A DNA stretch of 64,000 nucleotides from JAJRVM01 sp041752115 (GTDB lineage Bacteria; Planctomycetota; Planctomycetia; Pirellulales; Pirellulaceae): the NCBI GenBank assembly GCA_041752115.1, contig JBGSHS010000211.1, forward strand, positions 1 through 64,000, given 5' to 3'. Below the pieces are notes generated by a model. It had not been told where the DNA came from. It searched no databases and was given only the letters and a program-made list of their open reading frames with translations. Below, one piece after another: positions 27,630-37,300 of the stretch. Positions within the stretch are counted from its first letter, which is position 1. Each line of letters opens with the position of its first letter. The translations under genes were made by a program, and so were the position numbers.

Positions 27630-28199
27630 CTACAACCAATTCTCTGGATCGACTCCTCTGTTCCATAGGGTGCGTCGCAGTGTGCTCTTGCAGGCTCGCA
27701 CTTGCCTACCGATGCGTTGATTCATGCCGGTCTCCACCTGGACACCGTACAGTCGTTCAGCGATCTCCGGGTAAGAAAGCAATTCGATGCAATGCAGAGT
27801 AAGTACCTCCCTGCAAGGGGAGCTCATGTTCTCCAGTTCCTGTCTAACAATCCTGCAATGTTCTTGCCAAACTGCGTCCCCAGCAGGATCTCTTCCCTTA
27901 GCACATTCGCATACTGTCCGCTCGCCGGTTCCACAATCAGCATCTGGGATGACGTGATCATTCCACCAGTTTCCCAATTGGGTCCGCGCCTTGTTCAATG
28001 CGGCCTTTCTCATATAAGCACGCAGCTTCTCGGGGCATTCGAAATGCGTTTCACTGGCTCGGATTCTCGTTAACGTCTGTAGGATTGCATCTGAAGCCGC
28101 GTCCTCCGCCAATTCGTAGCGGTTCGGCCTATCTGCAAGGCGATACAGGATGTGGCGGTATGCCAAACGTCGCGCTTGCTCAAGCCATTCATCGCACAT
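27630..28199 (-). CDS. ECF-like RNA polymerase sigma factor
   Basis: 189 residues from ATG 28199, supported by GAGGAAAA seven bases upstream. Region 2 is ELAEDAASDAILQTLTRI followed by KLRAYMRKAALNKARTQLG. Region 4 is REVLTLHCIELLSYPEIAER, followed by a helix-turn-helix whose second helix lies in a longer insert (GVQVETGMNQRIGRQVRACK). The linker between regions contains many Cys (CGTGERTVCECAKG), which could bind metal or sense redox. It heads a probable minus-strand operon with the duplicated-domain protein. No anti-sigma factor is adjacent, so control may come from the effector itself. Confidence 0.7.
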   Translation of the reverse strand: MCDEWLEQARRLAYRHILYRLADRPNRYELAEDAASDAILQTLTRIRASETHFECPEKLRAYMRKAALNKARTQLGNWWNDHVIPDADCGTGERTVCECAKGRDPAGDAVWQEHCRIVRQELENMSSPCREVLTLHCIELLSYPEIAERLYGVQVETGMNQRIGRQVRACKSTLRRTLWNRGVDPENWL

Positions 28200-28984
28200 C
28201 GCGGTTTTCCTCGTTATGAGACTCAGCTCGCCACATGATATAGCGGAGCACACCAAGCGGCCGTTCTCGCAATCCGAACAAATTCATTGAGAAATCGTTG
28301 TTGACCCTGTTTCATGCCCCTTCTGATCGCGCGAGCAACCACTTCTTCGAGCGACGACGAACCGAGAGGCATTCAGGGTCCACCCCCCCAATACCAGGGT
28401 ATCTCATGAGATTGGCGAGCACCCGGAACATGTCACCCGAATTCACTTACAAACCAAATGCTACTTGTCGCGAATAGCGGATAACGCGGAAATTTGGGAC
28501 TGGGAGGTGTTTCCAGCGGGTCGGCCGAGAAAGCAGCGGCCGAGGCGGCCTGGAAGCTGGAATTTGTTGTTAGGCGGAAAAGGAGACGGAATGCACCGCA
28601 GTCTGAACGCTGGTGATCACAGAAACGGGGGCCAATAAACCGTATTGCACGAATCTCTTCCATGGAGTGCCGACGGGTGATTTGGTGATGCCCTGGCGCA
28701 AGCTGACCACTTCAGACTCCACCCCCAAAAATCTGAGAATCCGTGAACACCAGGCCACGCTCGTTGGCTGTAGCAATGGCGATCTTAACGTGGTCACATG
28801 AAAGCCCTGTGCTTCCAAACCTGCCAGGAAACCTGCCACAGAAAAGGGATGGTTGGTCAGCGGGCATCTTAGAGTGTGACCTAATGCTCGATTGACAACT
28901 CAGACGGTCGCTTTGTTTTTTCCATTCGCTCGTGCTGACTTAGGGAACATTTGACCCGTTCACCCAAACCGAGGAGGGCTGTGC
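28200..28984. other. Divergent intergenic region; possible methyltransferase tail on the minus strand
   Basis: This region separates the minus-strand sigma operon from the plus-strand JAMM/AddAB operon and should hold both promoters; no convincing -35/-10 pair is seen. The minus-strand frame 28570-28839 (LEAQGFHVTTLRSP, SLRQGITKSPVGTPWKR) vaguely resembles the C-terminal tail of class I methyltransferases, but has no SAM-binding motif. Treat as a fragment at best. Confidence 0.3.
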
Positions 28985-29461
28985 ATGAATGTCCTATTCG
29001 CCCGCGATTCGCAGGACCAGAACCGAGTCACGCTCCACTTCCCCTGTGAACTGCCGGTCCTCGTGGTAAGCAGCCGCCCCAATCCGTGGAACATGGGAGT
29101 CCCGTGGCAGTTATCACGCACAACGCACGTCGCCAGCTTTGCCAATCGATTGGCTCGTGCGAACATTGGCAAATTCGCCGTCGAACTGACTGACCACAGG
29201 AAGAGCTTCTGTGAATTCGTCGAAGAACTGTTGACAGTACCAGGCTTCGTACGCTTGGTTCACGGGGACCGCTACTCGCTGACCATCGACGTTGGGCGAT
29301 GTTTCCCCATACGCACCGTATGCCAGGCAGTCGCCGATCAAGTCGCTCGCCACTTCTATCCAGAGGAAACGGCCGTTGTCCACTCCGTACCCGGAGGCGA
29401 ATCGCGCAGTTCGGTCGTCGAGAATCCGGTGGATATCCTGGCACCGAAGCCCCAGACATAG
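28985..29461 (+). CDS. First gene of the JAMM/AddAB operon, unknown protein
   Basis: 158 residues, ATG 28985 with a strong GAGGAGGG site. It is a soluble alpha/beta protein. Opening MNVLFARDSQDQNRVTLHF and PNPWNMGVPWQLSRTTHVAS are followed by a mixed helix/strand part (FCEFVEELLTVPGFVRLVHG) and a polar C-terminus. No known motif, signal peptide or membrane helix. It is translated 80 bases before the next small gene and co-oriented with all five following genes up to 37606, so it probably belongs to that operon. Confidence 0.65.
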   Translation: MNVLFARDSQDQNRVTLHFPCELPVLVVSSRPNPWNMGVPWQLSRTTHVASFANRLARANIGKFAVELTDHRKSFCEFVEELLTVPGFVRLVHGDRYSLTIDVGRCFPIRTVCQAVADQVARHFYPEETAVVHSVPGGESRSSVVENPVDILAPKPQT

Positions 29462-29541
29462 CTGGTCACAACCGTCTTCTGCTCGCGCCGTTACACACGG
29501 CAGTTCACCCGTTCCACCCACGGACTTTCCAGGAGAGCCTT

Positions 29542-29688
29542 ATGTACGACTTCGAGGTGAAAATACGGCTTGATGGCCGCGTATCTTATATTCAGGTCAC
29601 AGCCTGTGATTCCGCGCATGCGCGACGACTTGTGCAGGCACAGTTCGGCACCGCCGTCACCATCCTGCAGACGAAACGACTCCACTAG
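29542..29688 (+). CDS. 48-residue small protein in the JAMM/AddAB operon
   Basis: ATG 29542 has AGGAGAG eight bases upstream, a better site than many larger genes here. The sequence is strand-strand-helix-strand: YDFEVKIRLDGRVSYIQVTA, then an SAHARRLVQAQFG helix and VTILQTKRL. Small proteins with this pattern (a strand pair, 'A-R-x-L-V-x-x-Q-F-G', closing strand) occur in phages and integrative elements. It lacks a C-terminal Gly-Gly and is too short for a ubiquitin fold, so it is not an obvious substrate for the JAMM protease in the same operon. Confidence 0.6.
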   Translation: MYDFEVKIRLDGRVSYIQVTACDSAHARRLVQAQFGTAVTILQTKRLH

Positions 29689-29736
29689 CCATAGCCCGCG
29701 TATCGCCGATCACCACAGTCCACCCGAGAAGACATC

Positions 29737-30345
29737 ATGAGCATCCTTAAGAGAATCCTCGATCTCCTTAGTGACGGCAATGACACGGACGACATGCCCG
29801 AACTCGATCAACTGTCGGTCCCCCCGACCGACATTCTCAACTCGTGGCTTCATACGCTCAACGACGACACCAAGGCGTCGGTGCTCGCGATGGCTACGGA
29901 GTTGCATCACTCAGGAAAGGACGCATTACGATTCGTGGCGATCGTGCGGCACCTCTGCCAGGAGGGTGCTCACTTATCATCGCAGTCAATCTTGGAGATT
30001 GCGAGACGAAAAGTGGCTCCGCTGATGGCGAGATTCGAGGGTATTGCGGAAAACGAGTGGACCGAGGCACAACTTGATCAATGGATCAGCGGGCTCGACG
30101 ACTTTTGGCGTAACGCGATTTACGATCGGGTTCGGAGTTATACGCGAAGAGGGGGCACCGATCTGGTCACTTTGCTGTGCGCGCTGCGTCGCTTGCACGA
30201 GGCTCGCGAAAGACAAGAGGAGGCAGAAGCACGACGGAATCGGCCTAGCCTCCTGCACCTATGGTACATTTGGCAAGAGGAAGGCCGGAAGATGGAACAA
30301 CACGAGTACTTCAAACGGGAGAATCGAAAAGCACGGGACAGGTAA
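29737..30345 (+). CDS. Helical hypothetical protein of the JAMM/AddAB operon
   Basis: 202 residues from ATG 29737, 48 bases after the small gene. Almost entirely helical: an N-terminal amphipathic helix (MSILKRILDLLSDG), an acidic linker, then helices such as TDILNSWLHTLNDDTKASVL and LDQWISGLDDFWRNAIYDRV. The C-terminal helix is long and highly charged (HEARERQEEAEARRNRP, REDRK-type ending), which could form a coiled coil. No catalytic motif is visible. Position suggests a scaffold or adaptor for the other operon products, an inference only. Confidence 0.65.
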   Translation: MSILKRILDLLSDGNDTDDMPELDQLSVPPTDILNSWLHTLNDDTKASVLAMATELHHSGKDALRFVAIVRHLCQEGAHLSSQSILEIARRKVAPLMARFEGIAENEWTEAQLDQWISGLDDFWRNAIYDRVRSYTRRGGTDLVTLLCALRRLHEARERQEEAEARRNRPSLLHLWYIWQEEGRKMEQHEYFKRENRKARDR

Positions 30346-30431
30346 GGGAAAGTGACACACTAGGATCTCGCAACAACATTGGATTGTTCTTTCTGCCGAC
30401 AACAGCAAACCTTTGCGGAGCCGACTGGCCT

Positions 30432-31082
30432 ATGACACAATCCACCTTGCCACCGCACCTCCCACACCCGCCTCGCAATCGCGTCCACTACGAAAATCTA
30501 TATCGATACGGGTACGGTGGTGGTGCTGGCGATGAGAACGAGGTGTGGCATGAGCGCCGAATACCAGCCAATCTATCGGCCGCGACCGTATATCGCATGT
30601 TGCCTTCGGCGAGCGATTGCGAATACGGTGGCTACTTGACGAAGACGCGAATTCGATACGTGGTCGGAGGCCCCGAGTCGGTCAGTCCTCCCCTTGATAA
30701 ATCCTGCGTCTTTCACACGCACCCGTTCGCCCACCCCTTCGCAGATGCTCCCTCCCCGCTCGACATCTATCAATTCATCAAATGCGAGTGCCTGCGGGCG
30801 GTTACCGTAGGCAATCGCTGGATCTGGGTATGGAACAAGGACCGGCGGGCTGTGAAGACAGTGCAAAACTTCCTTGAATGGGAAATGACACATATGCTTC
30901 GCGAGACCAGGCGATTATTGGATGCTGGAGTGGAGCATGTAGTCTACCGGTATGTCGAACTTGCCATTCGCCAGCTCGGATTCCGATGCCCACTCAGGCA
31001 GTTGAAGGACCCAACCAGCTGGGCGCCACAGCTGAGCGAGTCCATTGGCATCAAAAGCACCCTGATTCGCCGCAGCGTTTAA
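30432..31082 (+). CDS. JAMM-motif (JAB/MPN) metalloprotease
   Basis: 216 residues from ATG 30432. The JAMM zinc site is complete: Glu64 in CEYGGYL (the family's 'E-x-G-G-x-L' strand), His95 and His97 in FHTHP, nine residues, then Ser108 and Asp111 in SPLDIYQF. This satisfies E-x(n)-HxHP-x(7-10)-SxxD. JAMM enzymes are zinc isopeptidases or peptidases; prokaryotic relatives remove ubiquitin-like tags, process sulphur carriers, or act in phage-tail and defence operons. The helical C-terminal 80 residues (about 137-216) have no known match. No E1, E2 or ubiquitin-like gene is next to it, so its substrate is open. It is followed 40 bases later by the AddB-like nuclease. Confidence 0.7.
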   Translation: MTQSTLPPHLPHPPRNRVHYENLYRYGYGGGAGDENEVWHERRIPANLSAATVYRMLPSASDCEYGGYLTKTRIRYVVGGPESVSPPLDKSCVFHTHPFAHPFADAPSPLDIYQFIKCECLRAVTVGNRWIWVWNKDRRAVKTVQNFLEWEMTHMLRETRRLLDAGVEHVVYRYVELAIRQLGFRCPLRQLKDPTSWAPQLSESIGIKSTLIRRSV

Positions 31083-31121
31083 TGTGATATTTCGAGCTGC
31101 AATACCCCTGAGGAAGCTATC

Positions 31122-34100
31122 GTGAATCGCTTGACCTGTGCCATCACTAAGACGTGTCTGTCATCTCGAATTGATGAGAAGTGGCTCCTTGCGCCGAATT
31201 TGCGTGTGGGCCACCAGTGGATCGAAACTGTCGTGCGGTCAGGGCATTCGGTTGTTAATGTCCGGATCAAGACACTTAAGGCGATGGCACTCGAGCTTGC
31301 CGGGCCCGAAATGGCAGTCCAAGGCCTGCGGCTGAGCAGTCCGCGGGCACACGCCCTGCTGATCCACCAAGTGTTACGCGAATTGAAGGGCAGACTGAAG
31401 TATCTGGCGGAGAGTGACCTGAACCCCCGACTGGCTGAGACGATTTTGTCGAGTATCGAATCACTGCGACTGGCCGGCATCGGACTGCCCGGTCTGACAG
31501 CCGGGCATTTCGAGGTGACGGACAAAGCCGAAGACTTGGCGCAGATCATGAATGGCTACCTAAGCCTGATACAAGCCGAGAAAATGGCGGATTACGCGTG
31601 GGTTTTGGACCTGGCTGTACAGCGGCTATCGAACGATCCCCAATGTCTTCCCGCGGATGTGTTGGTCCTGATCCCCAATGACCTGCCGCGGTGCGCGATG
31701 GAAACACGCCTGCTGCATTGCATCCCAAACGAAAAGCGACAAGAGCTTGAAGTCGACCAACCGGACTCCGCCCGCTTCCAACCACCGCAGAGCGATCGCG
31801 ATCTGCTGCGGTGGCTCATGCACCCCGCCGATGCTCCAGAGGCACTGTCTGACGGTACGGTGAAGCTGGTCAGAGCAGTCGGGGAAGTGAACGAGGTCCG
31901 AGCGGTACTCCGGACCTGCATGGCAAAGGGAGTTCACTGGGATGCCGTGGAGTTGCTGCATACTGACACCAGTACCTTTGTCCCTCTGGTGTACGAGACG
32001 TTTATGTTTCTCGACCGGGGCCGCGTCGAGCTCAGCGATGACCTGCCGGTCACCTTCCACGAGGGTATCTCGTGCCGCTATTCCCGTCCCGGGAGAGCCT
32101 TGAACGCCTGGTTGCAGTGGATGGATGAAGAATCCCCACAGTCCCAACTTGTCACGATGATCAAGGAGGGCTTGCTCGAAGTGCCAGTGGGGGAGCAGGA
32201 TCACTCAGGTTTTTCACGTCTTGCCAGACTCCTGCGAAGCGTGGGAATCGGGTTCGGCCGGGACCGCTACAAGAAGAAACTCGCGGATGCCGTGCATTCG
32301 CTCGAAAGCAAGCTCCTGGAAATGGAACGTGGCGCCGGCGATGGCGACGATGACGAGGTTTCTCCAGCCAAGCGAGACGCAGTCCTGCGTGACTTACGCG
32401 ACATGCGGGTGCTGCACACCTTGGTGGACCGGTTACTGGACACTTGCCCAAACGCGGGTGCCAACGGACATGGAATGATCACGAACGCACGTAAATTCAT
32501 CCAGACGATGTCACGATGCGTCAGTAAGCTGGACCGATTTGCTGCAGAGAGCCTTGTGCAACAGCTAGCGGATATGGAGCAGTGGTTGTCCGGCAGGGAC
32601 AGTTATGAAGTCGACGTACGCGAATGGCTGATCGAATTGGCCACGGACACACGGGTGATGGGCAGTGGGCCTCGCCCCGGTTGTTTGCATGTGGATAGTC
32701 TGTCTACTGGCGGCCACAGCGGACGTGAGCACACGTTCATTGTGGGATTGGACGACAGCCGATTCCCAGGAGCCGGACTACAGGATCCTCTGCTGCTGGA
32801 CAGTGAGCGCCGGAAGCTTTCAGCAGAGATCCCTACCGCCGCAGGTCGGTTGGACGAGCGGTTGGCCGATTTCGTTCGATTGGTGGCTCGGCTACGAGGT
32901 ACGGTCACATTGAGCTACTCCTGCCAGGATGTGGTCGAAGACCGTGAGATGTTCCCCAGTTCAGTGATCTTGTCCGTCTATCGCTTGATCTCGGGCCATC
33001 GTGAAGGTGAGCACGACGATCTCCTGAAATGGATGGGGACACCTGTATCGTTCGCACCGATTGCCGCAGACCACTGCCTGGACCCGACAGAGTGGTGGCT
33101 CTGGCGGCTGACGGGGCGAGAGCAGGTGAGCAACTCCCGAGACTTCGTGTGGAGTCAGTTCCCGCATCTCGCGCGAGGAGCAACAGCGGTGGCCGAACGA
33201 CTCGGGGCCAGGTTCACGGAGTACGACGGCTATGTGCCGCAGGCCGGTGAAGATCTGGATCCCACGAAAGAGACTGGGCACGTGATGTCGTCCAATCAGC
33301 TGCAGACGGTCGGTGAGTGTCCACGCAAGTACTTCTTCAGGTACGGATTGGACATCGCACCGCCCGAGGATGTCCCGTTGGATCCGGACAAGTGGCTCAA
33401 TGATCTAGCGTTCGGTTCCCTGATGCACGCATTGTTTGAGGAATTCGTCAGAGAGGTGCTTGCCGGCGGAAGGGTGCCCCATTTTCACGCCGATTATCCT
33501 CGCCTGCAACAATTGCTCCTGGATAAGGTCGCACAATACAGAGATTTGTATCCACCGCTCAACGAGGCGTCCTTCCACCGACGAGTCGCCCAGTTAACAG
33601 CGACCGCTCGCACGTTCTTACGCGAGGATGAGCGATACTGTATGGCTACGCACAGTGTTCCGGTCTACTTGGAAGCGTCGATTGGACTTTCCAGTGACGG
33701 CCACGACACCGATTTGGACTCCGCGGATCCGGTTCCGCTGAGCCTTCCGAATGGAAAGGTGATCCGAGTGCGGGGGCGAGTGGACCGGATTGACCGAATC
33801 GGGAACGGTGCAGTTCAGACCTATGCGATTTGGGACTACAAGAGTGGCAGTGATTATGGGTATGACCGCGCGGACCCATTTCGCCAGGGACGCAAGGTTC
33901 AGCCGTTTGTGTATGTCACGCTCGTGGGACACCGCTTGAGGAACGCCGTCAGCCCCCAGGCACGAGTGGAGTGCTTTGGCTTCTTCTTCCCCGGTGTCAA
34001 GACTGTGGGCGAGCGGTTGCAGTGGACACCGCACGACTTAGCGTGCGGTGAAGAGGTGATGAGACACCTCTGCCAGTTGATTACCGATGGAGTCTTTGTC

Positions 34101-34259
34101 GCCACAGACCATTTTGAGCACGACTGCAAGTTCTGTGACTACCAAGGCATCTGCGGCGATGGGGCCACTGTTTCCGCCGCCGTCAAACGAAAGTTGGGAT
34201 TTGGCGATAACTGCATGCTGCAACCGTTTCGCGCGCTGCGGCCCACATTGCTAAAGTGA
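31122..34259 (+). CDS. AddB-like protein with C-terminal Fe-S PD-(D/E)XK nuclease
   Basis: 1045 residues from GTG 31122 (GAGGAA upstream). The N-terminal two thirds are helicase-like in arrangement but lack a readable Walker A, as expected for an inactive UvrD-type module (LLAPNLRVGHQWIETVV, DSLSTGGHSGREHTFIVGLD). The C-terminal nuclease is clear: SSNQLQTVGECPRKYFFRYG with Cys733, GSLMHALFEEFV, VRGRVDRIDRI (Asp near 888), AIWDYKSG (Asp-x-Lys near 904), and the cluster cysteines CKFCDYQGIC at 1002, 1005 and 1011. Four cysteines flanking the nuclease fold match the AddB iron-sulphur 'staple'. Partner is the AddA-like protein immediately downstream. Together they should unwind and cut double-stranded ends. 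Confidence 0.85.
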   Translation: MNRLTCAITKTCLSSRIDEKWLLAPNLRVGHQWIETVVRSGHSVVNVRIKTLKAMALELAGPEMAVQGLRLSSPRAHALLIHQVLRELKGRLKYLAESDLNPRLAETILSSIESLRLAGIGLPGLTAGHFEVTDKAEDLAQIMNGYLSLIQAEKMADYAWVLDLAVQRLSNDPQCLPADVLVLIPNDLPRCAMETRLLHCIPNEKRQELEVDQPDSARFQPPQSDRDLLRWLMHPADAPEALSDGTVKLVRAVGEVNEVRAVLRTCMAKGVHWDAVELLHTDTSTFVPLVYETFMFLDRGRVELSDDLPVTFHEGISCRYSRPGRALNAWLQWMDEESPQSQLVTMIKEGLLEVPVGEQDHSGFSRLARLLRSVGIGFGRDRYKKKLADAVHSLESKLLEMERGAGDGDDDEVSPAKRDAVLRDLRDMRVLHTLVDRLLDTCPNAGANGHGMITNARKFIQTMSRCVSKLDRFAAESLVQQLADMEQWLSGRDSYEVDVREWLIELATDTRVMGSGPRPGCLHVDSLSTGGHSGREHTFIVGLDDSRFPGAGLQDPLLLDSERRKLSAEIPTAAGRLDERLADFVRLVARLRGTVTLSYSCQDVVEDREMFPSSVILSVYRLISGHREGEHDDLLKWMGTPVSFAPIAADHCLDPTEWWLWRLTGREQVSNSRDFVWSQFPHLARGATAVAERLGARFTEYDGYVPQAGEDLDPTKETGHVMSSNQLQTVGECPRKYFFRYGLDIAPPEDVPLDPDKWLNDLAFGSLMHALFEEFVREVLAGGRVPHFHADYPRLQQLLLDKVAQYRDLYPPLNEASFHRRVAQLTATARTFLREDERYCMATHSVPVYLEASIGLSSDGHDTDLDSADPVPLSLPNGKVIRVRGRVDRIDRIGNGAVQTYAIWDYKSGSDYGYDRADPFRQGRKVQPFVYVTLVGHRLRNAVSPQARVECFGFFFPGVKTVGERLQWTPHDLACGEEVMRHLCQLITDGVFVATDHFEHDCKFCDYQGICGDGATVSAAVKRKLGFGDNCMLQPFRALRPTLLK

Positions 34260-34318
34260 TTATTGAATCGAAGTGTCCAGTACACTCCAGCACGGCAACC
34301 AACGCAGGAACCACACTG

Positions 34319-37300
34319 ATGTGCAACGAATTCATCCCCCCGGATAACGAACAGCGTCGACGGATCCTGGAAGATCTCGACAGTACGATGATAGTTGAAG
34401 CCGCCGCAGGCACCGGCAAGACGACCAGTATGGTGGGACGGATGGTGGCGCTGATCCGGAATGGGAAGAGCGAAATCGACACCATAGCGGCCGTGACATT
34501 CACGCGCAAGGCGGCTGCTGAACTGCGAGCACGCTTCCAGACCTCGCTGGAGAGAGCGGTCCGCGAAGCGACAGGGCAGGAAAAGGAGCGACTGGCTCGT
34601 GCGTTAGGACGAGTGGAACGGTGTTTCATCGGGACCATTCATTCCTTTTGTGCGAGACTGTTGCGGGAACGGCCGATCGAGGCGGGCGTGGATCTGGCGT
34701 TCCGGGAAATGGAACGGGAAGAGGACGAGCGTCTGCGTCAGGACGCGTGGTCCCGCTATGTAGCCAATCTGTTTGCAGAAGACGACGAAGTGCTGGCCAC
34801 ACTGGCTGAATTGGGGCTCGAAATCGGCCAACTGCGGAAGAGCTTCGTTGACTTCGCTCAATATCCAGACGTGGAGTATTGGCCTGCTCCGGCAGTGGAA
34901 TTGGGAGATCTTGAGGCAGCGATCGTGAGTGTGATGGAGTATTCGCGTCACATGGAGGCGCTGATCCCGACGTTTCCTGTCGATCGCAAGACCGACAAGT
35001 TGATGTCCAAATACGAGCGGGTCGCACGGCTAGTGAGAGATCGGGATCTCCACCAGCCTGCAGACTTATTCGAAGTGCTTACCGTCTACAACTCCGAACA
35101 CGGGGCAACCCAGAAATACTGGCCGGGAGGACAGGAGCAGGCACGGAACGAGATTTCTCGATGGGTTGACTTCGCGAACACTACGGCACAGCCCCTGATC
35201 CGTCGCTGGCTAGCACATCGTTATGCAATCATCATCCCAATCCTGAATGACGCGATGAAGGTTTACGATCGGCTGCGAGTGGAAAGTGGGCGATTGAATT
35301 ATCAGGACCTGCTCTTGAACGCCGCGCGGCTGCTGTGTGACAAACCCCAGATCAGGCGGTATTTTCGCAGCCGAGTCACACATTTGCTGGTGGACGAGTT
35401 TCAGGATACCGATCCCATCCAAGCCCAGGTGATAATGTTCCTGACCGCCACGGACCCAAGCGAGCGATGTTGGCAGAGGTGCATCCCAAGACCGGGTTCT
35501 CTGTTTGTCGTGGGCGATCCCAAGCAGTCCATCTATCGATTCCGTCGTGCAGACATCGTGACGTACAATCAGGTCAAGCAGATCATCGCCCAAGCTGGGG
35601 GCGCAGAAGTCTCCCTGACGGCCAATTTTCGCACGCTCGGCGATCTCATCTCATGGGAAAACGGGATATTCGACCAGGCCTTTCCCCCTCAGGCAAGCCA
35701 GCATTCACCGGCCGCATGCAGCCTACAAGTGGGTCGCCAAGGCAACTGCTCGGGTGATCTGATCGGCGTGAAGGTGATCAAGATCCCGAAGGAGCACTGC
35801 TCAAAGGAGGCCTCGGTTACCTACGACGCGGACTTTATCGCGAGTTACATTCGCCACGCTCTGGACTCCAATATGACGGTGCCCAGAAGCCAGAAGGAGT
35901 TGGACCGTGGCGTGCCCGCTACGGTGAACGCCGGGGACTTTCTGATTGTGGCCTGGGGCAAGAAACAACTGGCTCAATACGCCCGCAAACTCCAGGACTT
36001 GGGAGTCCCGTGCCAAGTAACTGGCGGCAGTGCTTGGAAGCAAGTCCGAGAACTGAGTTTGTTGGCGGATTGCCTCGCGGCAGTGACCGATCCAGAGAAC
36101 CCCGTGGCCCTGATCAGCGTGTTGCGAGGTGAGATGTTTGGTGTAAGCGATGCGGAGCTATACGCATTCAAGCGAACTGGCGGGAGATTCTCATATCGAA
36201 CTCAGAACATACCTAGCGGTCTTAACGAGAGTGTACGACAACTCTTCGAGGCGGCATTCAGGCGGTTGCGGCGGTACGACACGTGGCTCCGCCGACTGCC
36301 ACCCGTCGCCGCCGTGGAGAGGATCGCCTCCGACCTGGGACTGCCGATGCGTGCCCTCGCCGAACAGGGTGGAAATGTGCAGGCCGGAAGTATTGCCAAG
36401 GCATTTCAGATGCTCCGCGCGGCCGGCAGCGAGCTCTACTGCGTAGCTGACGTGGTCGATCGGCTGCGGGGACTCCTTGACCCAAACACAGAATTCGACG
36501 GCATCCCAGCACGTCCCTATGACCAGCCCGTGGTCAGGCTGATGAACTTACACAAAGTGAAGGGACTCGAGGCGCCCGTGGTGTTCCTGGCCGATCCCTC
36601 GGGGAAATGGAACCCACCGGTGAAGTTCCATGTTGATCGAGCAGGTGTGCAAGCACGGGGCTACATGGCGGTCTACGAAGAAACCACGAAGCATCGAAGT
36701 ACACCGCTCTTAGCGTGTCCCCTGGACTGGGAACGGCCGTCGGCGGAAGAACAGGCGTCTATTGAGGCGAAGGAGCAGGCCTTTGTCGAGGAGGAGAAGA
36801 CGCGGTTGTTCTACGTCGCTGCCACACGTGCAGGCACGCAACTGGTGGTGACCCAAAAGGAGCAAGACACGAGACACACGAACTACTGGGAGTTCTTTGC
36901 GAAACACGTGCGTGCCTGCGAGGTCTTGTCAGTAACAGGATTGGAACGAGGGAGAACTGCTGACACGATGCTGACAGTGGGCAGCCAGGACGTGCACACC
37001 GCTGCCGACAACATCGCAAATCGCTGGGCGACTGTGGGGGAAGCAACCTACGCTGTCGCCGCGGCGAAGACGGTGGCAGTCACCCCAGGAGGGCGAATAC
37101 TACTGAACGGCAACGGCGAACACGGCGCCGCCTGGGGCACCGTGATTCACCTGCTGTTGGAAGTCGCCATGCTCACACCGACTGTCGACTTGCACGAGAT
37201 CGCGCGGAGCGCATTGCTGGAACACAATCTGGACACCGACCTTGTGGAGGCAGCCCTGCAGACCGTCGGCACAGTGACCCGTTCGGAGATCTGGTCGCGG

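Noticed and set aside
29542..29688. Ubiquitin-like substrate for the JAMM protease
   Set aside because: Only 48 residues and no terminal Gly-Gly; a ubiquitin fold needs about 70 or more.
31626..34034. Several minus-strand frames opposite the AddB-like gene
   Set aside because: They mirror the GC-rich third positions of a strongly supported 1045-residue protein and show no motifs.
34256..34318. GTG 34256 as the AddA-like start
   Set aside because: It would overlap the previous stop neatly, but the added 21 residues are unlike the family and ATG 34319 has a better ribosome site. Kept only as an alternative.
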